A stretch of 64,000 bases of DNA from Torymus aiolomorphi (lineage: Eukaryota; Arthropoda; Insecta; Hymenoptera; Torymidae): NCBI GenBank assembly GCA_036365515.1, contig CM070875.1, positions 94,861,128-94,925,127 of the forward strand, read 5' to 3'. The translations under genes and the position numbers were made by a program. Of this stretch, positions 54,136 to 64,000 are shown piece by piece (positions within the stretch are counted from its first letter, which is position 1; every line of letters begins with the position of its first letter). The notes beneath the pieces were generated by a model, which saw only the letters and a program-made list of their open reading frames with translations, searched no databases and was not told where the DNA came from.

Positions 54136-55419
54136 TCATTCAACATAATAGTCGAATTTATGTGGTCGTCGTCTATCTCGCTTACTTCTGCGTGCGACTT
54201 CAGTCTCATGAGTCAGATCAGGTAGAGCTCCTATTGATTTATCGGCTTCGACGCGCGATCGGCCCGGTTCGGAGTCTGGACAAATGTATTCGTCTATACT
54301 GACATCACTCTGCGGCTTGCCTATCCCTTCAGTAGGTTCATCCAGCTCGATATCACTCACGCTTTCTACATCTTCTTTAAAACCTCGCCATATCTTCATT
54401 TGACTCACATGGGACGTTATACCGCTGCTGGCTGCTGCTCTTCGCCTTAGGCTCTGAATTCGATAGGTGTTATAAGGAAGAACCTCGGTGATCGCAAACG
54501 GCCCTTTATAACGTGATTGCAGCTTCGTCGATTCCCCGGTCGAAATCGGGTTGCACTTGACATACACAATGTCTCCAACGTTGAATTTTACATTCTTAAT
54601 TCGCGATTTATCGTAGCGCTCCTTCGCAGCTCTCTGTTCCTTTTCGATTTTGTGTATCGCTTCGCGCCTAATGTCTTCGAGAATAGTATACGTTTCTGCG
54701 TCTACGGTCAACTTACGCAACTGTCCTTGACGTATTCGCGGAATGTATCCGTACAACATTTCAAACGGAGTTCGACCCATGGTTTTAGATATACTACTAT
54801 TAATATCTTGCTCGATTTTGGGAAGGTTCTTGTCCCAGTGCAAACCGTCGCAATCGCTCAAACTCGACTAGAGCGCTAGTAAAATGGTTTGCTTTAGCCT
54901 TTCAACTTGCCCGTTTGCTTGGGCATGCCTACTTGAGTTGAGAGTATGACGGATTCCATTGGATTCACAAAATTGTTCAAATAATGAGGACGTGTATGCC
55001 GTTCCACGATCTGATAGTAAACGCTCCGGTGTACCAAACCTTTCAACCAAGCTCTCCAGCTTCGCAACCGTTGACCTAGCTTTAGAATCTCGTACCGCAT
55101 ATAATTGTACGAATTTAGTTAAATTACAAATCGCTGCGAGTATATACTTATTCTGGTGAGTCGAGGTAACAAAGGGTCCTAAGTGGTCGACATGAACCAC
55201 TGCAAACGGTCATTTCCCCGGCGGTATGGGATGCAATTCTCCGCTCTGTTTGCCTACCTTAGCCTTAGACATTATACATTCAACGCAGGACGCTATGTGT
55301 CTATGCACATAACTTTTCATGTTCGGAAAATATAATACATCGTGAATTCTCGCTAGGGTTCGGTCTACCCCGAAGTGGCTAGAAAGGTCGTGGTTCTTGA
55401 TTACCACTGCCTTGCGCAT
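54136..55419 (-). pseudogene. Gypsy integrase
   Basis: Three adjacent pieces read in order on the minus strand. The zinc-binding HHCC part (55,419-55,210) has HDLSSHFGVDRTLARI and CVECIMSKAK. The core (55,200-54,868) has VHVDHLGPF, LLSDRGTAYTS and ANGQVERLKQ, giving the D, D and E residues. The C-terminal part (54,861-54,136) has MGRTPFEMLYGYIPR and a KFNVGDIVYVKCN SH3-like stretch. A stop between 55,200 and 55,210 and a frame change near 54,865 break it. It would insert the element's cDNA. The purine tract and LTR follow. Confidence 0.88.
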
Positions 55420-55422
55420 GAC

Positions 55423-57290
55423 TCACGGTACAACGTATAATTCCTTGTACTTCCGCGTCATATCTTGTTTATACAATAATCCGTTCTTCAGTACGTAATC
55501 ATGAACCTCGCCTTTCTCCCTTTTAAAACGCTCGTTCGCTGGCGTCTCTAGAATCTTAATCTTTCGAACCAAGTTTTCGTTGCTGCGCTGATACATAAAT
55601 AATTCGTCTTCATGAACGCGTACATTAAATATGGTCGCTACGAGTTGTTCTTGGTCCGCCGACTCGACTGGCGCGCGTGACAGAGCGTCCACGTGTTGCA
55701 TACGCTCCCCCTTTCTATGCTGAATATCGTAATCAAATTCAGAAACAGCGCTAAGCCACCGAATTATTTGGGAACTTTCGTTTTCAGCGAATTCACATAC
55801 ATTAACGCTTGGCAATCGGTGATAACCGTGAATTTAATCCCTGTCAACAGCGGCCGAAGACGCTTCATAGCCCATACTATAGCTAGTAGTTCTAGCTTGC
55901 TCGAATGATACGTAGCTTCGACCTCTGAAGTTTTCCTGCTTATTGCATATACTAAATGCAATTCATCCTTAGCGTTAGATTGAAAGAACATAGCTGCAAG
56001 ACCATTCGCCGACGTGTCTGTGTGTAACTCATTTCTAATTGCGTTAGGGTTGTAAATTGCTAGTATCGGTTTAGAGGCTAATTTCTCTTTAATGAACCGA
56101 AACGCGGTATCTTGACGCGCGCTCCAAACAAATTCCTTGTCCTTTTTAAACGTCTCTATAATCGGCGCTACTTCACGCGCAAAGCCAGGGATAAACCGGA
56201 GAAAAAAACTTGCCATCTCGTGGAATTTACAGGCCTCATGCACGTTACGCGGAGTAGGAAACTCAATTATTGCGCGGACCTTACGTTCTCCCGGCCCTAC
56301 ACCATTCTTGCTCAGTTCTAGCCCGACAAAATTGACTTTATCCGTATCGAAAATACATTTCTTTAAATTTAGGGTTAGACGGACTTCTCTTAATATTTGA
56401 AGCACTTTCTCAATCTTTTGCAAAAGCTCATTCCACGATTGAGCATATATGAGTATATCATCGAAGAACATGATTGCTAAATCGTTGCTGCATCGATCGG
56501 AAATCTTTTCCATTAGTTTGGCAAAGTAAAAGGGAGCGATTATTAAACCAAACGAAGTGCATTCAAACTGGCCCGTCTCGTCAGGCGTAATGAATACAGT
56601 CTTACGTTTTGCTTCTTCGGTAAGAGGGATCTGCAGATACCCACGCATCAAATCTAACGTAGCAAATATCGTTACTCCAGAAATACACTCTAGCCCATCA
56701 TCAATGTTAGAAAACGGAAAACTCATACGCATAGTAGTTTTGTTCAACCATCGATAGTCGACTACGAGTCTAGACGTCCCGTCCCCCTTTGCTACTAACA
56801 GACACGGGCTCGCGGATTCAGAATCTGTTTCCGTTACCAACCCAGCCTCTTTCCATTCGCGCACAATTTTTCGCATAATCTGTCTCTGCTCGGCGCTTGT
56901 CTTGTAAGCCTTGCAACATACAGGTTCACTTCCTGGCTTCTCTTGTATATCCATCTTTATTAAGTGCGTGCAACCTAGCTCAGAGTCGTTTATAGCTGTA
57001 CAAATGCGGTACTCGCTAAGAAGTCTTAGAAGAGAATTTGTTTGTTCTTCGCCTATCGCTGGTCCGATGTGAACCTCACTCCTTACTATAGGTACTAACC
57101 TCGGATTCAGCCCAGGTGTGTTACCCGTACAAACTATTTCGCTTCGTAAGACTTCGTCCGTCTTAAGTGAGATATCATTCTCAGAAGAGTTCAGTAACGG
57201 CAATTGAAGCTCGGCCTCATCTACCTTCACTGGTACGAATCTACCTGTCGACCGAGGCACGTCTGTCTGGTTACTTACTTTGAGTTCCAC
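55423..57290 (-). pseudogene. Gypsy reverse transcriptase and RNase H
   Basis: The main 508-codon frame (57,290-55,764) carries EWKEAGLVTETDSESASPCL, VVDYRWLNKTT, ATLDLMRGYLQIPL and IMFFDDILIYAQ (the polymerase DD pair, with F in place of the usual Y). RNase H follows with HTDTSANGLAAMFF and SSKLELLAIVWAM. A frame change at about 55,790 leads into the RNase H end (DYDIQHRKGERMQHVDALSR, 55,815-55,423). It is well preserved overall. This is an insect Ty3/Gypsy lineage. Confidence 0.92.
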
Positions 57291-57392
57291 TCTACATTCG
57301 TTATCTGAATCTATTATCGGGTTTTCTGAAAACTCAAACTCGTTGCACGGCTTAAATTCTAACTTATCGTCTATTTTAAGGTAGGTAACATT

Positions 57393-58319
57393 CTAATCTT
57401 CCGTGAAATTCCTACCTATTATTGCGTCACATGGTAAAACGTCGTCAGCAACTACTCTGAACGTAACCTTCTCTACGGTACACGTATCTACTCGAACTTT
57501 TTCTTCAATCACGCAACTCGACTTTACCTCGTTATTAGATTTACCAAACCCGACTAACGTGCTCGGTGCCCGAATATACTTATAGTCATTATCAAGAACT
57601 AACGACGCCTTAATTAAGCAGTCAGAACTCCCGGGGTCTACGAATGCTTCGATGTTACTCGCATTATCAATCGTTATACGCTTATAATATTTTACGCCTT
57701 CATTGGTGTGGTCGGAGTCTAGATAACGCAAGGTCGAATCAGATACCGCTTTCGGTTTTTTACAATCTTTAGCCATAATATGTCCTGATTCGCGACAATT
57801 ATAACATTTGACTTCTCGCTGAACGGTACAGTTTCGCGCGAAATGTTCTTTTTGATGAGACCGATAACATTCACGATCCGTCGTGGTTGACGCGCTACCG
57901 CTGCGTCTCTCTCCGCCGCTCTGATGCCCACGGCGTTCAGCTCGTGGCGGCTCCGCCTCTTTCTCCGTCGTGCTCTTACGTTTGTCGCCAGCTGGTAGTC
58001 TGGGCGTATTTTGTTTTTGCTCGAAGATCTGTTTGCGGGCCGTCTTCAATGTCTCATGCTCCGTAATGGTCCTCAGGACGTCATCCAGGTCGAAATAGGA
58101 TTGATTGACTATAGCAGCACTTATGCTTCGTGACCAGAGCCCAGCAGCCACTTGTTTCTTGATCTCGTCGAATGGAAGTTTGAGCGCTTTGCATAGACGC
58201 ATCTTGTCAAAGAAATATTCGACCGTTTTCTTATCCGGCCATTGGCTGCGCTTCTGCATATCCTTCCACCTCTCGGTTAAGGACTTCTCCATGAGAAACG
58301 TGTGCGCAAATGCCTTCAT
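57393..58319 (-). pseudogene. Gypsy gag C-terminus, zinc knuckles and protease
   Basis: The minus-strand ORF starts in the capsid domain (WPDKKTVEYFFDKMRLCKAL). It has two CCHC-type knuckles (CYRSHQKEHFARNC and CYNCRESGHIMAKDC, about residues 148-190) and a retropepsin signature AFVDPGSSDCLI (about 225). It ends EDAIIGRNF-like (CDAIIGRNFTED) at a stop at 57,393. The reverse transcriptase frame begins about 100 bases further. Gag starts in the neighbouring ORF at 58,897. Confidence 0.88.
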
Positions 58320-58381
58320 GAGAGATTGCTAGTCAATTATTGTCTCGATATTTCCAAGATACCAATTTCGATCGGCTTTCG

Positions 58382-58897
58382 TCAAGTGACTTCTGGCCGT
58401 CTCGAACGCAACCGCCTCACTCCATCTATGCACCGTAACGGTGGACTCCAGCTGCTGGAACCAGATCTTAGCATTCGCCGCTCCGGAGAGGCCATCAATA
58501 CATTAAAAAGTTGGTTACCTGATTCTCGAGACTTACTTACCGTTGCCATGAGGGCAGTATTCTGCCGCATAAGATTAGTCATAGCCGCAATTAGCTGTGA
58601 CATCTCGCTGGACCCAACGTGCGCAGGTTGCGGGGGAAGTTGTTGCGTAATTGGCGCTTTGTCAGACGCAGTGAGAAAATTCCCGTGCCATTTCGTGGCG
58701 CTCGATAGGCATTGTTGTGGCACGTTTGTAATCTTGGATCCTTGTCCCGCCTGCATCTGCATCAACACATAGGCCGCTGACTCGATGCTCATTGTCCCCA
58801 CGTCTCTATCGACCGTCGGTGGCATCGAATTCCCAACTGTGTCCGAATTTGTGCAGTTTTGTCTACCCCGTGACGACGAACGGCTTTCGTCTCTCAA
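58382..58897 (-). pseudogene. Gypsy gag N-terminus
   Basis: This 171-codon ORF is rich in Ser, Arg and Gln. It contains QLIAAMTNLMRQNTAL, a helix typical of the matrix-capsid linker in insect Gypsy gags. A frame break near 58,330-58,380 separates it from the capsid and knuckle ORF. The untranslated leader between 58,897 and the 5' LTR near 59,490 is partly disrupted by a small insertion. Confidence 0.65.
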
Positions 58898-59256
58898 ATT
58901 TACAGCTCTATAGAACGCAGACCTTGAAATTTACAGCTCTACAGAACTGCAAACCTTGAAGTTTTAGTTTCCGAGGGTTGTTCGTCAATTTCACTTTCTT
59001 GGAAATCGTCCGTTTCTCAATGTTATATCGCCGACCGGAAACACAGACCAATTTTGTTTTCGGACAGCAGGTTTTCGACTGTGACGTCAGGTGACTCGTC
59101 CGTATTCGCAAGAGTTCTAAGGGATAAGTACCCAGAGTCCAATTTTACCGTGAATTGACCGTCACAAACACTGTCACTGGTTTGCACATGTAGCGTTAGC
59201 GATTTCTGTGGGTTGAAACGGTATACTCGCCGTTTTGATCATTCAGACACATAGTT

Positions 59257-59395
59257 GGATATTGAATGGAATGGTAGTAGAGTTAATAGTTGTATGTTGA
59301 GACGCTAATTTTATTAAATAAAACAAGAATTTATATTCTCAACGTTTCGGACATTTTATTATGTCCCTCTTCAGGATAAAGAATTAACACACAAA
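59257..59395 (-). mobile_element. 139-bp hammerhead-bearing insertion with 16-bp duplication
   Basis: ATTCAGACACATAGTT occurs on both sides (59,241-59,256 and 59,396-59,411). The 139-bp insert has no ORF and carries a hammerhead core related to those of PLE-B and PLE-D. It may be the terminal fragment of a fourth Penelope-like family or a small autonomous-ribozyme retroelement. Confidence 0.75.
59341..59374 (-). ncRNA. Hammerhead ribozyme motif in the 139-bp insertion
   Basis: On the minus strand CTGAAGAG is followed by stem II GGACAT/ATGTCC with an AATAAA loop, then GAAACGTT. Stem III is ACGT and the cleavage triplet would be GUU. Stem I can form four of its first five pairs. Confidence 0.65.
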
Positions 59396-59501
59396 ATTCA
59401 GACACATAGTTTAATTTCTTAGTTTTTTTTGTTGGCCCTTAAGGTCAAGCACTCAGTCTCACAGGTACTACTTCGATTAAACACTATTCACTCTTTTCCT
59501 C

Positions 59502-59637
59502 GCGCGCTCCGCGATACTCGATATCTCGCACACTCGTCCGCGCTATCGCTCGCCCTCTTGCGCCCCTTGGCTCTCTCTTATACACACATATACACGCATT
59601 CCTCGCACACATCACTCATACTACTAAGCTTCTAACG
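59502..59637 (-). repeat. Gypsy 5' LTR segment
   Basis: It matches 53,856-53,992, including CACTCATACTACTAAGCTTC and CGCTATCGCTCGCCCTCT. Only this start of the LTR is shared; the rest of the 5' LTR and the primer site are not recognisable. Confidence 0.6.
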
Positions 59638-59649
59638 TCAGCTCTGATT

Positions 59650-60910
59650 TCATTTGTTATTTATTTATTATAAACTAATTTTTCAGCAAAATCCAGTAAT
59701 ATTTCAATTCCTGTCTGCCATTTTGAATTTTCAAAATCTGAATTTAGATTCATAATCAGCGAATCCAGAAACCCCTATATAAAATTTTCAGCAAAATCCA
59801 GTAATATTTTAATTTTTGGCCGCAATTTTGTATTTACAAAATCTGAGTTCAGATTCCTAATCAGCGAATTCGGAAACCCACAATATACAATTTTTAGCAA
59901 ATTACGGTAAAATTTCTATTTTTGGCCGCCTTCTTGGGTCCGCTATTTTGAATTTTTAAAATCTGAGTTCAAATTTGTAATCAGTAAATCCAGAAATTCC
60001 GTACATACAATTGTCATCAAAATCAAGTAATGAATCCAGAAATCCCGTATATACAATTTTCAGCAAAATCCAGTAATATTTCAATATGTGACCACCATCT
60101 TCGATCGGCCATTTTGAATTTTCAAAATCTTAGTTCAGATTCGTAATCAGCGAATCCGGAAGTCCACTATATACAATTTTTATCAAAATCCAGGAACATT
60201 TCCATATTTGGCCGCCGCCATCGATCCGCCATTTTGAATTTTCAAAATAACAGATTCCTAATTAGCGAACCCGGAAGCTCACTATATATAGTGTTTAGAA
60301 AATTTCGATAAAATTTCAACTTTTGGCGGCTATTTTATATTTACAATATTTGAGTTCAGATTTCTAATCAGCCAATCCGGAAAACCACTATGTACAATTT
60401 TTAGCAAAATCGAGTAAAATTTCAATTTTTGGCCGACATCTTGGGTCCGCCAGCTTGAATGTTCATAATATACGTACAGATACGTAATCTGCAGATCCAG
60501 AAATCCCCTATACACAATTTTTAGCAAAATCCAGTAATATTTCAATATGTGGCCGCCATCTTTGATCAGCCATATTGAATTTTCAAAATTTTAGTTCAGA
60601 TTCGTAATCAGCGAATCAGAAAACCCACTATACATATACAATTTTTAGCAAAATCGAGTAAAATTTCAAAATTTGGGCGTCATCATCGATCCAACATTTT
60701 GAATTCTCAAAATCTGAGTTCAGATTGCTAATTGGCCAATTCGGAAATCCACTATGTACAATTTTGAGAAAAATCGAGTAAAATTTCAATTTTTGGTAGT
60801 CATCTTGGTCCGCCAGTTTGAATTTTCAAAATCTGAGTTCAGATTCGTAATCAGGGAATCCAGTAACACCCTATATACAATTTTTAGCAAAATCCGGGAA
60901 TATTTCCATA
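59650..60910. repeat. Tandem array of about 120-bp units
   Basis: About ten diverged units carry GCAAAATCCAGTAATATTTC, CGCCATTTTGAATTTTCAAA and GAGTTCAGATTCGTAATCAG. No ORF is supported. Confidence 0.8.
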
Positions 60911-61179
60911 TTCACCAGCACAATAAAATCAAAAAATCGATGCTCCGATAATAGTACCTCAGTGGTGGTGTGGAAAACTGCTCTAAACGTAGTAAGTAAA
61001 AAAACGCTGAAAAACTGAAAACCTTACTACGCAAGATACCTACGAGGGATGGATTAGATGTGGAGGGGCAGGTGGTGGCGGAGCTGGAGGGGGCGTGGAG
61101 GGGGGTGGAGGTAGTAAGCACCCATTTTGACCCCTACGCCTATATAATATAGGGATATATATATATTTCCTTATATTAT

Positions 61180-61505
61180 GTAGACGTTTCAAAAAAGTAG
61201 AGACAGAGATGTAGAGACAGAGTCGGAGAAACAGAGCCATAGAGACAGAGTCACAGAGACAGAAATTAGAGATAAAAATGTAGAGATAGACACGTAAAGA
61301 CAGAGACGTAGAGACAGGCGCTTAGAGACATAGGAACAAAGACGTAGAGACAGAGTCAGAGAAACAGAGCCGTAGAGACAGAGTCGCAGAGACAGAGACG
61401 TAGAAACAAAGACGTAGAGACAGAGTAAGAGAGACAGAGACGTAGCGGCAGAGTCGGAGAGACAGAGACGTAGAAACAGAGACGTAGAGACAGACACGTT
61501 ATGTT
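61180..61505. repeat. GTAGAGACAGAG minisatellite
   Basis: Short units of GTAGAGACAGAGAC/GTCAGAGAAACAGAG type repeat with 6-bp periodicity. Flanking 60,910-61,180 includes a G-rich tract and no gene. Confidence 0.85.
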
Positions 61506-62160
61506 TTCGAAATGTATGCATTACTCAACAGAACCTGGTAAAACACAGAATTTTAATACGAAAGTCACGTTACCGTTTTTTGCAAATTTTGCGTATTAAA
61601 GAAGTTATGGATACCTTAAAAATAAATAAATCAGCCACAAGATCTGAGGCAGTCGCGGCTGGCGGAGAAATGGGAGGAGCTCGCATGATACGGTAAGCAG
61701 AATTAGGAGAGACGCGACATTTCCGCTTCGTCCGCTAGAGGCGGATCGCTGGCCTCTCCCGATCGATATCCTGCTCTCCTGATTCTACACGATCGACATC
61801 CTTCTCAAATTCCCCTACTTTCTCGTCAACGAAGGCTCGCTGGTAGCTCCCGTTCGATCTTCTTCTCTCCTGCTACTATGAGCTCGATATCCTGATCCTA
61901 CTAGCTTCTTCCTGAACATCTCTTGTCCCTCCTCTCCTTCTCCCTCACCCACTCTCCCTCTTTCTCGCATACTTTCTCAGTCGCACTCGTACTTCCTCGG
62001 TCGGTCTCGTTTTTCACGCTCTCCCCCTCTCTCTCTTTCTCTCTCTTACTTCTTCGGTCGCTTTCGTCCTTTCTCGCTCTCTATCACACTTTCTCACTAT
62101 AATTCGATTTCTTTGCTTTCTCTCCACCTTCGGTCTCTTTATGGTACTTCTCATTCGCTT
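61505..62160. other. Unassigned DNA, pyrimidine-rich at the end
   Basis: There is a GC-richer block (61,640-61,900) without recognised coding sequence, followed by a CT-rich stretch (61,920-62,160). Confidence 0.4.
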
Positions 62161-62585
62161 TAACACGCACACACACGCATACGTACGCACATACAGCACC
62201 GGTCACCCTCACGCACGCACGCCCGCACACACACATAAACACACGCACAGAGTCGCATACGTATGCACACACGCTCACACACGCACATAAACGCGCACGG
62301 ACATGCATACGTACGCACATACTCGTGCTCGCACGCACACAGCATACGTACGCACGTACACCCACGCTCACACACGCGCATACGTACGCACATAAACCCA
62401 TGCTCGCACACACACACATACACATAAACACACACACGCACACGCACACACTCATACGTACGCACACATCCACTCTAACACGCACGCACGCACGCCCGCA
62501 CACATACACATAAACACACGCATACACAGACGCATTCTTACGCACACACACCCACGCTCGCACGTATGCACGCCCGCACGCAGTG
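62160..62585. repeat. ACGC/AC-rich simple repeat
   Basis: Runs of CACACGCACGCA and CATACGTACGCACA make up the block. Its open frames on both strands (Cys/Val- or Thr/His-rich) are by-products of the repeat. Confidence 0.9.
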
Positions 62586-64000
62586 CTGCGGAAAAAATCA
62601 TTTCAACATGGCCGACTTTGGCACTCACCACCACTTTTGGGAATTTGTGTGTAAGGTTCGGAACGCCGCGTGCGGTCGCGGCGACAGCGCGCTCAGCTGC
62701 GGCCGAAGCAGCAGATACTATACACTGATGTACTTTGTTTCTCAACGTACAAAGGTTATGTTTTCTTTACTACAATTTACAGAAAAAAATTGCGGAGAAG
62801 ATCAGTTGGCATTAGCAATATGCAGAAATACGTTTTAGCAAGGACGGAGAAACAATTAGATAAGTATTACTTATTACTAAAATTATTTTATATATTTGAA
62901 TAATTCTGATAGCAATAAAATACTTTTGCATCTTTCAAATACTCAAAACATTCTTGGACATATAAATTATTTTTTGAGTAGATACTTTGTGTGTGTTTTT
63001 TCTTTTTCATTTCAGAACATTATACACCAGACATAAAGAAGAAAATAAGAACATAGTTAGATAACTATCAAATTGTTTTACAGACAGTAAAGAAGAACAT
63101 ATTAGAAACAAGAAGAATATTCGTATAAAACGAATCAATCTCCAAGTGCAGTTGCCAAGTCTACTAATAGCAGTGAAAAGTATTTTATACTCTGTGTTGT
63201 GTCAGAGATAAATCTATTAAGGAAATGTAAAAGCTCATAAGGATGCCGTAGGCTTGTCTACAATTTCTGGTAAAATTTGTACTAGCGCTTTTAAACATAA
63301 TGGTTTGGTACAAATACCAATATTGCTTTAGTGACTGATTGAGTACATGATGAATTTTATAGTACATGTTAATATTTGACATATTTTCAACGTACAAAGT
63401 AAAATAGCTTTTTTATTTTAAATTAGAAGAATAGCATTCATAATATGTATTTCTAAAGTAAGTTTAAAAAATAAATTTCATAATATCTATCAAACATAAT
63501 GGTACATGCCAATAATAAAAGACTCACTATTGTAAAACTAAATAGTGGAAAAAGCTATTTTAATTGTGTTTAATATCTTGAATCTATGAAACTTGTGACT
63601 GTGTATTTGCTTTTAATGGTCCTCTCAAATCCTATAAATGAAACAATATGTTTATTCGATTACTGTTTGTTTATCCCAATCCAATTAACTGACTCATTTA
63701 GTTGACTCGTTTACAACTACTGACTCGGATTACAAAAGTTTATCTGAACATTTTGTCGAAGCAGTAGGATTATAAATCAGTTTCATTTAAATTTTCAGTG
63801 CCAATGGAAGAAATGTTATGTAACTAATTGGAACTATATAGATGCATTACCAAATTATAAACTTTATTCTTACCAGTTCGAATACCAATACCAAAGTGAA
63901 ATCATCAATATGTACTGTTGTGCGCTTCAGATTATTCATTTGGTACAAATACAATTATTGTTTTGGTGACTCGGTTATAGTATATTATATTACACGTATT
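62586..64000. other. Unassigned DNA, AT-rich to the window end
   Basis: A GC-rich patch at 62,660-62,720 is followed by AT-rich DNA. A degenerate direct repeat (TTTGGTACAAATAC... at about 63,301 and 63,940) is the only structure seen. Confidence 0.4.

Noticed and set aside
59100..59240. A Gypsy primer-binding site
   Set aside because: No clear tRNA 3'-end complement was visible on the minus strand next to the recognisable LTR part.
62084..62563. Cys/Val-rich 159-codon minus-strand ORF
   Set aside because: It is the translation of an ACGC/AC simple repeat.

Overview
This is a repeat-rich piece of an animal genome, most likely an insect. There is no bacterial gene organisation. Short spliceosomal introns, TATA and AATAAA signals, and Polinton, Penelope-like, BEL/Pao, copia, Gypsy, DIRS, mariner and foldback elements are all present. 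I cannot name the species. Nearly everything is mobile DNA nested in mobile DNA. The only candidate host coding sequence is the 3' end of one unrecognised gene at 41.3-41.7 kb.

Layout. (1) 1-11.4 kb holds a decayed Polinton/Maverick (endogenous adintovirus-like) element. Its gene order is protein-primed type B DNA polymerase (+, two 71-nt introns), integrase (-), a small coiled-coil protein (-), a 298-aa conserved protein (-), packaging ATPase (-), PLA2-domain protein (+), adenain-like protease (+), minor capsid protein (+), a 52-aa protein (+), major capsid protein (+) and a 172-aa protein (+). Several genes carry one or a few stops or frameshifts, so this copy is dead. Its genes replicate, integrate, process and package DNA. 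(2) 11.4-13.7 kb has tandem repeats and a Gypsy gag remnant. (3) 13.7-23.7 kb has two inverted copies of one Penelope-like element (PLE-C). One is interrupted by PLE-B (10-bp target duplication) and a TTAA MITE. The other is interrupted by a young, internally deleted BEL/Pao element (529-bp LTRs, 5-bp duplication). (4) 24,027-38,757 is a 14.7-kb foldback-like element whose inverted arms are built from 128-bp and 92-bp tandem repeats. It split a DIRS-type RNase H gene and made a 9-bp duplication. It contains a DIRS-type gag, a copia element that is itself split by PLE-D, two palindromic MITEs and a dead mariner. (5) 38.8-53.6 kb has the rest of the DIRS fragment, two minisatellites with 12-bp periodicity, the host gene 3' end, BEL and copia remnants, and palindromic elements. 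(6) 53.6-59.6 kb is a Gypsy element on the minus strand carrying a 139-bp hammerhead-bearing insertion. (7) 59.6-64 kb is tandem and simple repeats and AT-rich DNA.

The signal I rate most novel is a structured RNA element found twice in the Polinton, downstream of the polymerase gene and downstream of the 172-aa gene. It has a 15-nt invariant lead, a 6-bp hairpin that covaries between the two copies, a conserved 10-nt loop and a distinct enclosing stem in each copy. Other notable signals are hammerhead-ribozyme motifs in three PLE-type families and the foldback element proven by its 9-bp duplication.
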